From assembly GCA_031002005.1 (NCBI GenBank), contig CM061919.1, forward strand, positions 224,438,739-224,502,738: DNA of 64,000 nucleotides, in the 5' to 3' direction. The DNA is from Vandiemenella viatica (Eukaryota > Arthropoda > Insecta > Orthoptera > Morabidae). Under the pieces are notes generated by a model. It was not told where the DNA came from. It worked only from the letters and a program-made list of their open reading frames with translations, and did no database searches. A program made the translations under genes and the position numbers. This document shows positions 45,646 through 57,469 of the stretch, piece after piece (position 1 is the stretch's first letter; every line of letters begins with the position of its first letter).

Positions 45646-48600
45646 TAAATCGTTCGTCATAACGAAGAAAGTATTTGAACGCAACGGTATATATCAATGC
45701 CGATTTTCTTGACGGCGGCGAATGTGCGCATTTCACTCCTTTGTGACATTATTCCTCTAGCCATGAGCTTCTACAGCACAAAGGATGAACCGAATCTGAA
45801 TTTTAGAATTGGCGTCCTCCGCTTGTAAATTCCAGTGGTGGAAGTGAACTACTGCCATATGCCTGTGAAACGTTTAACTGGGTTCTGTATGTGAAAAGTG
45901 TAGTTTATGTGGCGGACATCGAGTGCCGTCGGGGTATTCCCCTTTATAGCGTTGGAAAACCACCTAAATACTGCAGTCAGGATGGGCAGTACGCTACGGC
46001 CTGGTCTTATGCCCGGTGCCGTTGTACCTTCCGATAAAAAAAAAAATTGGTTAAGGGGCGTGACTGCGAAAGTGGAGGTACCGTGTTTGAATCCCGATGT
46101 CTGCTGCATTTTTGTTATTATTATTATTCTGATATTTAACTTCTGTAATACATCATGCAATGATTATTTCATAGTGGCTTAAGTGACTTAAGGAGTTATC
46201 TCACTAGCGAGGTAAAACAGATTTCTAGTTGCTCGATAGGAATTTCTGCCGCGGATTTTAAAATTAAAAATTCTATAAAATTTTATAATAATTTTAGATT
46301 TATGTGATGAATTTTAAAAATATGGTTACTAATGAAAAATTACTGTTTATTACATTATATCATCAAAATTTTGGATTGAAAATATTGTTAAAAAAACTTA
46401 AATTTATCAACTCAAACCTAAACATGCAAATTGACTTTTATTTCTAATTTTGGGTTTATTAGCAGATACTATCAAAATTTCAGGTTAAAAATATCTATAT
46501 TTTTTCTTACTTCAGTTACCATAAACCTATTGTATCCTTTTAAGATATGTATAACCTAAGTATTTTTGAAATTAATGGTAATGATGATGCAGACATTGAA
46601 AATAATGTTCATCAAAATTCATGTAAGTACAAATACTACGTATAAATAATATAAATGTATATTAATTATTATGTCAATTAAGTTGTATTTATATTTTGCA
46701 GATATAGATGTGAAAAACAGACTAATGTTGATAATTTTAATTAAAAAAATATGAAATTTTAATTTTTGATACAACAATTAATTTGAAAACCCTAAAAAAC
46801 ATTGTTATTTTATAGTTTTCACTTGTGTCGTCTGTCCCCAGTTACTGCCAATTCTTATTTTAATGCGTTAAAGCTACTTAAATTGTAGTTTATCTAAGGA
46901 AATAAGAGTTTGTTAACAAATAAATTTGGTAAGTCCCAATATGTACCAAGCAAACAATTTAAGTGCAACAAATGAAATATGAACTTAGTTACTGTTAAGA
47001 AGTTGACATTCTCACTGATATCTAGGACGTACGGTGGACTTCAAAATTGGGACAATACATCTAGTATATTAATGCATAAATATTTACGCATTTCGTGCAG
47101 AAACTGAAGATGTGTTACTTCCATAAGAATATGTCTACATACAGACTGATTTTGCATTGCTACAGTTTCTGCGTTAAATTTCAAGCACAATCAGCAGATC
47201 ACCCACGCGAGGAGCTTGATTTATCAGCGAATCTCCTGTGAACAAGAAGAGACAATTCCTACTTATCAGTTATCCCAACCGAGTCATATCAGACGAAACC
47301 AAATGCAATTTATCATCATTAAGATCTTTAATCAAAGCACGTCTTGCGTATATTGCAAGTCATGTTCGATACTAATTTGAGCGTGTAATCGTCATGGTGT
47401 AAAATAAAACACGTCTTCTCTTCCTGTAACACTGTTCATTCATTAAATAAAGTGCAGTTATTGTCCCATCATAATTCAATTACCATACTAGTATCATGTT
47501 TTCATTTCCTTCTAGCTTATCATCATCTTTAGGTTGTTATGAACCAAAGCCTTCCCAGTTTTCCTAAGCTGTGTCTCTATATCTTTGGTGTTCTGTATAA
47601 AATGAGCCATTTTAAATTCCTGTTGCGTATTTTCATATCTATGGAAATCACGAACGTTTGGTGGGGGAGGAAGAGGAAACAGGAAGGGCGCTTTTTCTCA
47701 AAGAAGCGGTGGTATTTACAAAATCTCTTCTTGATAGCATTTCAAGAGATTTCTATTTAATTTTGACAACCAATCGTATTAATTTCAAATAAATAAATAA
47801 ATGAAATTCTCTATAGGAAATAGAGGCAGAGATATCGAATTCTGAGAAAACTTAGTAGTTGGACTAAAGTTTGGAGCAGATGACATAGTGGTTCGTGAAA
47901 ACTCAGTATCATACATCTCTAAAAGCATAACATAGCTGAGGCTATGCTATGATATAATCCTATTACGTTGAGGCGTTCTGTAAAATGTTATATGGGAAAG
48001 AAACAAAATCACGAATGGAATTAAATTAGTGGCAAACAAATCAACTACTACAAAGAAATGATAACAACAGAAGGAAAATACGTATAAATACTGGAAAAAC
48101 CGCGCGTTACAATTAAAAATCAGGCTGTTAATATATTAATGCAATAAAGAACGGAAGGTGAGACAGAGAAGTAATAGGATATATATATATATATAAATCA
48201 CACATTTTTTACAGCCTAGTATCTGGAAACACAAATAAAAGCATTAATTTAACAAACAGTTTTACTTCTAATACTTCAGCACATATTTCACAAGGGATAA
48301 TTTTAATTTTTGTTATGTTTAGGTTTGGCAATATCTGTGCAGTCTTTTTCTCTTGGCACGATACATAGGATTGTTTTGTTGCTAAACATATATTATAGGC
48401 TTGTAAACTTGCTACATTTCACCACATTCCATCGTTATCTATTGACGACTTTATAATTGATTGGTTAGTTTTCTAATTTTATAGTGTTTGCAGTTTCCTG
48501 TCCACTTTATAGTTACAGTTTTTAATATTTCACCACATCACTTTATACTTCAACTATCATTGCTGCTGTTACCAAACTAAAAGTATTTAATATTACTGCT

Positions 48601-49489
48601 CTACCATCTAAGCTACATTTTCCAGTATTGGTATCAGAGCGGTGATCCGAATTCCAGATCTCCCGGAATAGCGCACGTTCTGTCTCTCTAGCAGCCAAAG
48701 TGACCGAGAAGGCCGCCCATCGAAAGACTGGCCATCTGCAACACTGGTTGTGAGAACTATTTTTTTGTTTAATTAATCAAAAGTCAGGTGTCTTTAATAC
48801 CCGCACTAATAGGACTGCAAGATCGGACAAAGCCTTTAAAGAGATAGTCACACATTCAAACACACACAATTTTAAATACACGGCAGAGATCATAAATGAC
48901 CACAGAGGAATAAAGACAGAGTTCCAAATGATATTACACATTAAATTTTTTTTTTTTTTTAATCCAGCTTTCTTCGAATCTGCTATAAGAAGATCTAAAA
49001 TAATTACTGGTATGTACGATACGTCGTCCAGTATTGCAAAGCGGACCTAACAGGCATATCTGGAGTGTTACGAGCAAGGAAGAAAATGATTTCGCGGTTT
49101 TCGTGAACCAAATGTAAACAAAAATCTTCAAACCGGAATCTGATCCCGTTACAGGTTAAAACGGAGAAAAACATTGAGTATCCCGTGAATAAGCTGTAAA
49201 AATATTACGGAAATAATTTCCAAAACATCTGAAAGGCAAAGATAAAGTGATCGACGTTAGCAAGGAAAAAAGAGTAATGTTTCTATAACCTTGTATTCTT
49301 TCAACTAATTAAATCTAACGGAAACTATTTATTTATTGAAATGACGTGCATTTGGTTTGTTAATGTGTGGTGATTTGTTCTGTACAATAAATATAAATTT
49401 CCGTAAAATTCACCGTCTGGGTCTATAAATCCTTCCCTACTCTTTTATTGAGAAGTTACATCGCCTACCCTAATTATGCTCTCACAATT
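45646..49489. other. Long AT-rich stretch without gene
   Basis: 45940-46040 shares a fragment with 31645-31745. From 46200 to 48600 the sequence is extremely AT-rich, with an (AT)n run near 48180. A GC-richer patch at 48630-48760 has no recognised content. No coding region is supported. Confidence 0.4.
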
Positions 49490-50215
49490 ATTGTCTTATC
49501 ATTAAGCTAAATACCTGTGGAAAACGTTGGTGTTAGGAAGCAAAGAGTTTAGTTATAAAATGAATCCGAGGATGGAAGAGCAGTGTGGTGTATTGCGCCA
49601 TTGCTGTCATTCTACTTATGGTTCACAGTCAAAAGTTAAGTTTTTCTCAGATTAAACAACGACTGCATTGGTAGAGGATGTGGATAGTTTAAACTGTTGG
49701 GTTGGACAACACAGCATAATAGCAGGGGCGTAGCTACTATGGGGCTAGGCGGTGGGGGCCCTACGCTCGGGGGGCCCCCAAGCATACCTCGGGTGGCCCC
49801 AAAGTGCACCTCTGGGGGCCGGCAAACTGGCGATCTTTTTTTTTTTTTTAGCTCTACAGTCGTCTAGGGGGGGGGGCCTGAGACACAGGAAGCGAAGCCC
49901 CTCACTAACGGCCCTCTCACTCACTGCTCAGGGGGCCCCCAACCACTTAACCACTGAACCACTGCTCAGGGGGTCCCTAAGCACAACTCAAGGGCCCCAG
50001 CCTCAGCTCGAGGGGCCCCTACCAGCAACACAAAGCAAAAAAAGGTCGCCCATCTGGCCTGAGGGCCCAAAATAAATTTTTTGCACATGGGCCCTTGTTG
50101 ACCTAGCTAAGCCACTGCATAATAGGGTCTTATACAATAGAGTGGTAGAAGGCATTGTGTTCCACGATAAGCTATTTAGGATAGGTCTCAATGAGTAGAT
50201 GGTTAGGAATGTTAG
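49490..50215 (+). pseudogene. CR1-type LINE fragment interrupted by a hAT element
   Basis: Frames around 49640-49720 read VKFFSD, then VEDVDSLNCWVGQHSI, which aligns with the post-catalytic CR1 segment (DRINSWVSQHGM) of the 4.6-kb copy. It resumes at 50118 after the hAT insertion. A second copy of the same fragment lies at 50520-50790. Confidence 0.6.
49723..50117. mobile_element. Non-autonomous hAT element, GC-rich
   Basis: The inverted ends CAGGGGCGTAGCTA and (reversed) CAGTGGCTTAGCTA are typical hAT termini. The perfect 8-bp duplication CATAATAG (49715-49722 and 50118-50125) matches the 8-bp rule for hAT. The interior is rich in GGGGCCCC-type runs. The related fragment at 50735 preserves the empty site. 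Non-coding; the frames inside are incidental. Confidence 0.9.
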
Positions 50216-50519
50216 CCTTGCATCTAATAGATGTTGTTGTTGCTTTAGGACGCGTCAGCCTGTGGGTTATTAGGACCCTGCATCTAATAGAGAAAAGGAT
50301 ACGGGAAGTACACAGCAAATATGAAAACTGAATTTAAAAATAGTGAGATATTACCGTAAATGATAGTATAGCAGTTTTTGGAAAGATGACAGACGGATTT
50401 TCTTTTTCTTTAATTTTTTTGCGGAAATTACCGTAAAACACTGTCAACAAGTGAAATGAGTGATTTATGAAATGATTCGCACTAGCGTCTTGGTCTATCG
50501 GTCAGCTCAACGCATTTCT

Positions 50520-50790
50520 TATATTGCACTTATCATTAAGCTATATATCTGTGCAAAACGTTGGTGTTAGGAAGCAAAGATTTTAGGTATAAAATGAATC
50601 CGAGGATGGAAGAGCAGTGTGGTGTATTGCACTATTGCTGTCATTCCACTTCTGGTTCATAGTGAGAAGTTAAGTTTTTCTGAGATTAAACAACGACTGC
50701 ATTGGTAGAGGATGTGGATAGTTGGACAGCATAATAGGGTCTAATGCAGTAGAGTGGTAGAAGGCATTGTGTTCAACGCATTACTTACAT
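50520..50790 (+). pseudogene. CR1-type LINE fragment, second copy with empty hAT site
   Basis: Nearly the same as 49495-50160 but without the 395-bp hAT element; CAGCATAATAGGGTCT at 50733-50748 is the unoccupied target. A 20-base deletion distinguishes it near 50725. Imperfect direct repeats (CAACGCATTTCTTATATTGC near 50509 and CAACGCATTACTTACATTGC near 50775) flank it and may be a target duplication. Confidence 0.65.
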
Positions 50791-51054
50791 TGCCCTTACA
50801 TACGTTTACATTACTGAGCCCTTACTTTCGCAGTAGATTGATCTCATAGACAGCGAGTCTACTTTCCGATATGACGTCAACGGTGCTGTTGCTTTATTAC
50901 GATAATGAGCCAACAAACTGATTGACCTTTAAAGTTCCCTTCTGAACACACCGAGAAACGATTTCCGTCATGATGTGGAACATTCAGCAATGTTTATATT
51001 AAAATATTTATTCCTACATACTGCTTAGAACTTTTGATTTGGTGGCACGAGTGA

Positions 51055-51394
51055 GGGAGCATCCATAAACTACGTAGTCCCATTTTTGCCTTCTGTGAAC
51101 CTCTCTCCGCCCGTCATAGCCTAACGTGGCTTCTCTCTTTACTTCCCCCTCCCCACGCGTGGCATGTGGCTTTTTCCCTATTGATTCCGGAAGACCTTTT
51201 GTGTTGTTATCTCTTGTCAAACTATCGTAAATTACATACAGGGATAATTAAATGACGGAAATAAATATTCCCATACTGTTGTGTGTTCTGTACCTTATTT
51301 TAACTGTGATAAATAGTATGAATGTAAAGTTACGTGGCTGGGCTCGGAACACCCCCTCCCCCCAGATCGATCCACGTAGTTTACGGACACTCCC
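51055..51394 (-). mobile_element. MITE, TAAACTACGT family
   Basis: Left end GGGAGCATCCATAAACTACG, right end reversed GGGAGTGTCCGTAAACTACG, and centre TATCGTAAATTACATACAGG. Flanks are TGA and TAA, a worn duplication. Opposite in orientation to the 33.8- and 34.6-kb copies. Confidence 0.8.
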
Positions 51395-51530
51395 TAAAAT
51401 AGATGTTTCAATTTTAAAGGATCGACGGGAGTTTACGGATTCATTAAACATTGTTGCTGCTCGGCTGTAGGGATTTAATGGAATATAGTTTTTATGAGGG
51501 TTAGGACTGTTAATTTTCTTCATAATAAAT

Positions 51531-52168
51531 AGTTTCTATTAAGTGGAAGAACTAAAAAAAGCGAAGGAAAACATTGCTGAACAAAGGAAAAGGAATCCGT
51601 TTGAAATGATTTGAAGATAGTATTTCCATATTTGAACGCCTTCTTTTTGGAGCAGGACTCTAGCAATATGATAAGCCCGTATCCACAGAGTGCCCTCGCC
51701 CAATAGGCGTTATTATCTACACATTTGCGAAGACTGTATTCGCCAGAAAGGCTATACTTTCAAGGAAAAATTGAGTTTGGCGTAAGGTTAATGACCTACA
51801 GGAAACGAATTAACTAGTTTTAATATTTGTGTCTGTCTTACTGTGGGCCAGAAACCACTAAATTAACAAAACTCGGAGAAATATCCGTATTTCAGTACCT
51901 TAACCTGCGAAATCTATTGGAAGTCATGTTATTTATACGTGATTAGCTCACGTGACTCGCCTGTTAAAAGTATACAGTTTTTTACCAACTAAAACAAAAC
52001 ATTTCTCGCAGATGTAATAAAAATTTCTTTGATTAAATATATCACGACTACAAAGTTTCTAATTGTGTTTATGTATAACAATTTAGACAATGAATGGTAC
52101 GCATTGGTCCCACTTGAACGCTTTTTTTATTCCTTTTTCAGTTTATCCACCTTAATTGGGAAATTGTG
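51531..52168. other. No gene; repeat shared with 63.03 kb
   Basis: 51850-52090 (ACAAAACTCGGAGAAATATC, GGAAGTCATGTT) is shared with 63030-63260. I see no coding content. Confidence 0.5.
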
Positions 52169-52189
52169 ACAAGTACATAGGGCTGTTGA

Positions 52190-53812
52190 TAGGGATGGGC
52201 ATTTAAAAAAATATATCGATAAATATCGAAACGATATTTACAAACACTATCGATATATATCGGGGAAAAAATATCGATATTTCGATATATCGATATTTCG
52301 ATATTTTGGCTAAAGGGAGTAATTATCTAAAAAAAATCATAAAATACGTCAAAATATTAACGAAAATTCTGAAAATTAAAGACACAGGTAGAAATTGTAC
52401 AAACTTTTATTAATTTATTATTTTTTTCAATCAATCAAACCAGTATTCGTCTGATATGGACATCGAAAGGACTCTCCGTTTTACGTGCTCCCCTGTCAAT
52501 CTACTCCTGTTGTTCGGTACAGCTAAGTTGACTGCAGGACCCACTCTCTTGGACGACACAGAAGAAGCTTGACATATAAGGTATTTTAGCGCGCTGGAGC
52601 ACTGGCAATTCACCCAAAACTTTAATGGGTCTGATTTTATGTCTATTAATGGTTGGTCCAGATACTGCTTAAGCTCATTAGGAACTGAGCCAGAGCTTGG
52701 AACCTCTTGCATAACAGTAATACTAAGGGATAATAGCTTTTCATGTGCGGACCAAATTGATGCGTTATCTGCGATATATTGTGTTGCTGCTGTAGACCTT
52801 ATTTCTGGAGAACGTTGTCCTCGTCGTCTAAGTTCCAAGCGAATATAATTACTTATTGTAGATATCGCATTTGACACACCGATTGGAGAAGTGAAGTGTA
52901 TACGTTTGAAACGAGGGTCCAAAATGGTAGCTGCTGCAAGGAATGTATCTCTTTCTAAAGGACTTAATTTCTCTTGAATTCTTTGGAGTAAAGCTTCTTT
53001 TATCGTGAATCCTAAAGTGGTCAAAGGAAATCGATTCTCTTCAAGAGACAGGTCCGACAGTAGAATGAAATAGTGATAGCTTTCCTGTCTTATTATGCCG
53101 ACTCGATATTGTTTGGGACCAATCCTTCGTTACCAACAACTTTCTATATTCAATTCTGGCAAAAAAAAAAAAAAAAAAAAAATCTTAATCCACGTGTACG
53201 AAGTCGCGGGTACGAGCTAGTCCTATATAAACTAACATTCTGTATTCAAGGTTACCGAATTCAAGATTTTCGTATTTGCGGCTAATTTACGGAACGTATT
53301 CCTTGCGATTAAGGAGTTTTGACTGTAGACTAGATTGTAGACATTTAAATAAATTAACAGTCATTCCTAATAACTTGTGGTTCATCCACCCATTAATTGT
53401 TGTTCGTAAATGAAAAAAAACTGTTGAAAAGATAATATTTCAACTACAAAGATAAAATCACCGCTTACATGCTAATATAAAAATGACGTTAACGTAAAGT
53501 TGTTTAAATTTAACAGCTTTTTTTTACCTCTCAACCGCTGATGAAGCTGTTACATTTCGACGATTTCACTTTTTAAGACACTTTCAAAATATTGGATATG
53601 TACGTATATTTGTCCTTATATACATGTAACGATTAAATTGGATACTGCATTGCGTTCTTAGAAAAAATATCGAATTGGTGCTTAAAATCGATACACTAAA
53701 TACAATATCGATGTATCGATATATCGATAATAAAAATATCGGCGATAAATATCGATATTTTTTAGAAAAAATATCGATATATCGATACATCGATATATTT
53801 TGCCCATCCCTA
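52190..53812 (-). mobile_element. Inner hAT element nested in the outer one
   Basis: Ends TAGGGATGGGCA (52190) and TGCCCATCCCTA (53801-53812) are perfect inverted repeats. The 8-bp duplication GCTGTTGA (52182-52189 and 53813-53820) is perfect and comes from the outer element's own end. It is 1623 bp and contains the remains of a transposase gene on the minus strand. TATCGATA occurs four times near the left end and five times near the right end. Confidence 0.95.
52431..53100 (-). pseudogene. hAT transposase, C-terminal part (ZBED-type)
   Basis: The frame from ATG 53022-53024 runs 197 codons. Segment LAAATILDPRFKRIHF is the conserved core of ZBED-type hAT transposases. NELKQYLDQPLIDI and DPLKFW begin the hATC dimerisation domain, and NRSRLTGEHV matches its end. 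The usual linking segment with SER and the catalytic region upstream are missing or altered. Another stretch, SYHYFILLSDLSLEENRF, can be read in frame just upstream of the ATG, so the real protein started further back. BED zinc finger and catalytic D residues are absent, so the element cannot move on its own. Confidence 0.85.
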
Positions 53813-53820
53813 GCTGTTGA

Positions 53821-56800
53821 TATTTTTAAAAATATCGGATTTTCGATATATCGATATTTAAAAAAATATTTATATCGGATTCGATATATCGAAGAAAAAG
53901 TATCGATATATCGACCCTATTATATAAAAACAATATTACAAAAACAAATCATTTTAAAAAAGGGTGAAGTCTTGTGGCTATTTAATGATAATTTCTGAAT
54001 CAAGTTTTGATTTTCTGAAAAAAAAAATAGTTTTTCATGATGTTACGGATAAATCCTTTTTTTTAAAAATTGTGATTTAACCATTATACTACTACTTTAC
54101 TAAAAGAAAAGGCAGAATGTTTATGATTTACTCGAAGACTTGTGAATCCAAAAAGAGCATCGAGGGAAATCTTGGCTTTTGTGAGTTTAAAAGCTCAATA
54201 ATGCAACATTGTAGAGGCATTTATTTAGGTTGATGTTCTATTATCAGAGTTTGCATAGTGACCAAGTCACTTTTTTACAAGTATTGTTTTATATGGAATT
54301 TAATTTCTTTTTGTAGGTTGATAGCTTGTTCTGAGTCTTCTTACTTTTTTGGACCAAATGTTTGCACCTTAGCAAAGATTATGTATCCGAATTTATCAAT
54401 ATTCCTGCTTACATCCAATTTTCATGTCAAAATACTTTCCTCGACAACGCACGCTCATGTAAAACAACGGGCTCGAGTCCGATTCGTTCTGTGCGAGCTT
54501 CGCCGTGTCTGCATTGTTACCATCGGTGGAGGACTACCAATAACTTCCAAATTAAATGTAGTAACAAAGTAAAATTAATTGTGTTTTTTATGCTTCTGAT
54601 CTTTGTGCAAAACTGAAATTCAAGCCATATAGCCTCATCAAGAAGAAAGCAATTAACCTACAAATTTTCTCTAAGACGTTTCAGTTTTTAGATTGGCATT
54701 GAAAAAACACAGGAACTTTTCTTATACTATGGGGATGAAGCCAAGTACCATGTTACCAAATTACCATTTTCTAGGACAACTGGATGTTGCATAGAATTAT
54801 GATGAGAGAACGTCATAGTTATTTAAAAGAGTTTCAGATCCAAAAAAAATTCCAAACTAAGGTGGTGAATGAAGTAAAATTTTGCACCAAAACTCATGTC
54901 AGAAACTTCATTGGACATACTTTTCAAGAGCATGAACTCATGTTTGTCCCGTTGTTTCTTCTACTATGAATGGAGAACTCCCTACATTAATTGAAAATTT
55001 CCCCTTCTTTGATATTGCTTCGCAAATGGGTAACGCTTTACCATAATACAATTTTTTAAAGCTGAGATTCTAGGTTGAATGCAGGATTTAGGGCGACGGG
55101 TGGGAGCAAACAGCGGTACTTGCTCTGGGCGATAAAATCGTGTCCAACAATGCGTTTGGCAAACAGTTAAAGTGACGACATCAATGCGTTTGGCCAACAA
55201 TGAAGGAGGCGATTCTCGGGGTCTGGCTGGCAACAATGTTTGAAGAGGCGGCAATCTCAGTTTCTCCCCGGCTTGGAAAAATCCTATAGCCGCTACTGTC
55301 AAGGCAGTTCCCTTGGCGTTAACAAATTGTTTTTTAAAGGCACCAATCTATAATAATAAGTTTTTAGCATAGCACTTTGTAAAGGCAATCCAAAAGTGGT
55401 AGATTCTTTTTTTCAATTTCTTATCTTAATAAATTCGTAAGTGATATAACAAAACTGGCTGTGACATAATTTTGGAGCTCAATTCTTCTGTTGGTATGGA
55501 ACAAGAAGCGTATCCAATTCGCGCGAAATATTTAACTGTGGAGTGCAAGATACAGGCTTATAATTTCCGGGACATTTCTGGGTCTAAAAAGTATTTTTGC
55601 GGTATGTTTAAAGAGTGAACAAAAATGCAAATTAATAAAAAAAATCTATTTTAGGTAAATATGCTATCTAACGTATATATAGCACCTCTTTTAACTTTAT
55701 TAATTAAACTATGGTAGAAAGTCAACATCAGGTATTATGAATCAAAAGGAAAAATAATAAACTTAAAACAAAAATTGACCACCTCGTTAGGAATTTTTTA
55801 CTTTGGTTCAAAATCAACATCGGGTATTATCAATCAAAATCTCAAAAATATTAAACCAAAACTGAACACTTCTGTTAGGCTCATTAATTAAAATTAGGCA
55901 GAAAATCAACAAATAACAAAAAATTATCATCTATCTTTTGCTAAATCAAAATCAACATCAAGATCTTAATCATCTACTTTTAAAATATTTATTACTAGAT
56001 TTTGCCATTTTCATAAATATTTCTCCGTCACGCTTTGCAAAACTGATAAAATTTCTCAGCAAGAGTCTTCAAAATTGATTGAGTTTGCAGTTCAGCCTTG
56101 ATCGAATCCATAAACGTTCTGTTTCGCTCTTATTTCATAAATTATTCAACGGGCTAAAACTTGTCTCGTAAAAGTCATTGCTTGTTGGAATTGACAAAAC
56201 GAAACCAACTATTTTTTTAAAAATATTCAAAATCATTAAAAACGGTTGTTCTAAAGAAATTGGCCCAGATTTTATCGTTTGGAAAGTCTTTTGGAAGGAC
56301 CTGAAAAACACGTTTCAGACATGTGAACTCTGTATAAAGGGAGTTAATGTTAACTGCATCTAGAATTTTCAAAGTCCCAGAAAATTCAAAGAGTATTTTC
56401 CTGTCAGTTTCAATTCCTCTGATTTAAGGGACATTCCATCCTCCCGCTGCAAGCATGGGATACTTGGCTTGGCCTCATGACTACCGTGGTGAACTGAGTT
56501 TGAGAAAAAAACTAGTATACGGAAATTCCGGGACAGTAACGCATAATTCCTGAACACGAGATCAGACACAAAATTCCGGGACATTCCCGGATTTTCCGGC
56601 TATCTGGCAACCCTACCCATACCTGGTACATTACGATTAGTTTCTTAATGCTAATACTTTTGCATTGATTGAAGACAATTTTAAAAACTTTTCAAAATGT
56701 CCAGACAAGAATTCTAATGAATATTGAATGAGTTATTTTACCTTCGTTTTTTACTTCTCCACAGGCCCGCCGCTAGCTGTTTGAGCGCCCGCGTGCAATA

Positions 56801-57180
56801 GCGATTATGCCGCCCCCTGTCGAACTACTGCCAGTGGTGGATTTAGGAAATTTCCGAAACGGGTCAAAAAAACTCTGAGATTGCCGCCCCCATTGTTGCC
56901 ATCCCCAGTGTCGCCGCCGACTGCCCGAAGCAGCTGTTGAGCTAAAAAAAAAAGGTAGCCCGCTACATAATATGCTGCCTTGCATGCCCGCTTACGGCGG
57001 CCCTACTTCTCCATGTGCTCGTATCGTTCATTATTTCTTAAAATTCTATCTATGAAAATGTATTGCATGTGCAACACAGGTAATCGTTTTCCCTCCAATA
57101 ATAACTTGGAATATTCTACGAGGAAAACGGAAAATTACCACTTATTTTTTAAAAATATCGGACTCCGATATCCAGATTTC
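53821..57180. other. Interior of the outer hAT element
   Basis: Mostly AT-rich. 53940-54600 matches 63400-64000 closely. Frames at 54258-54616 (plus) and 54982-55302 (minus) are not recognised. The segment 56760-57000 is a GC-rich insert (CAGGCCCGCCGCTAGC at one end, AGCGGGCATGCAAGGCAGC reversed at the other), probably a separate small transposon. Confidence 0.4.
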
Positions 57181-57469
57181 AATATCGATATATCGATATA
57201 TCGTCCTAAAAAATATCACTCATAAATATCGATATTTTTTTAAAAAATATCGATATATCGATATATCGATATTTTATCAACAGCCCTAACAAGTACAGAG
57301 GGGTACGATTGGAGAGCAGACTTCCACTTAATCACCGCACACACCGTAGAAGTCACAAGGTCCTCGGTATCAAATTGAATTTTTTGTTTGGTTTTACGTT
57401 TCAAAAACTTGGTGCTAGGATCCATATCAAGACAGTACCAATCATTCATACGTCCCGTTCTTATATATA

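Larger units (their letters stand above)
50380..51530. repeat. Segment related to 57470-57990, with two insertions
   Basis: GCGGAAATTACCGT (50420), TACTTTCCGATATGACGTCA (50866), ACGATAATGAGCCAACAAAC (50900) and CATTAAACATTGTTGCTGCT (51443) correspond in order to 57480, 57650, 57695 and 57890. The copy here additionally holds a CR1 fragment (50520-50790) and a MITE (51055-51394). Confidence 0.65.
52178..57288. mobile_element. Outer hAT-type element, interrupted by a second hAT
   Basis: Left end TAGGGCTGTTGA (52178) and right end TATCAACAGCCCTA (57275-57288) are inverted copies. The 9 bases ACAAGTACA flank both sides (52169-52177 and 57289-57297), consistent with an 8-bp hAT duplication plus one shared base. 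Without the inner element and its extra TSD it is about 3.5 kb. Both ends carry TATCGATA repeats. A second copy starts at 63276. I could not find a transposase in the interior, so it may be non-autonomous. A further element-like end (reversed AGGGTTGCCAGATAGCCGG near 56600) and a GC-rich insert (56760-57000) suggest more nested elements. Confidence 0.85.

Noticed and set aside
49752..50191. Frames rich in Gly, Pro and Leu
   Set aside because: They lie inside the non-autonomous hAT element and reflect its GGGGCCCC runs.
53584..53998. Frames rich in Tyr-Ile-Asp (plus and minus strands)
   Set aside because: They are readings of the TATCGATA repeats and not coding.
54258..54616. Overlapping frames in the outer hAT interior
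   Set aside because: No transposase motif found; the repeated copy at the window end has changes that do not look like coding constraint, although I could not test this.
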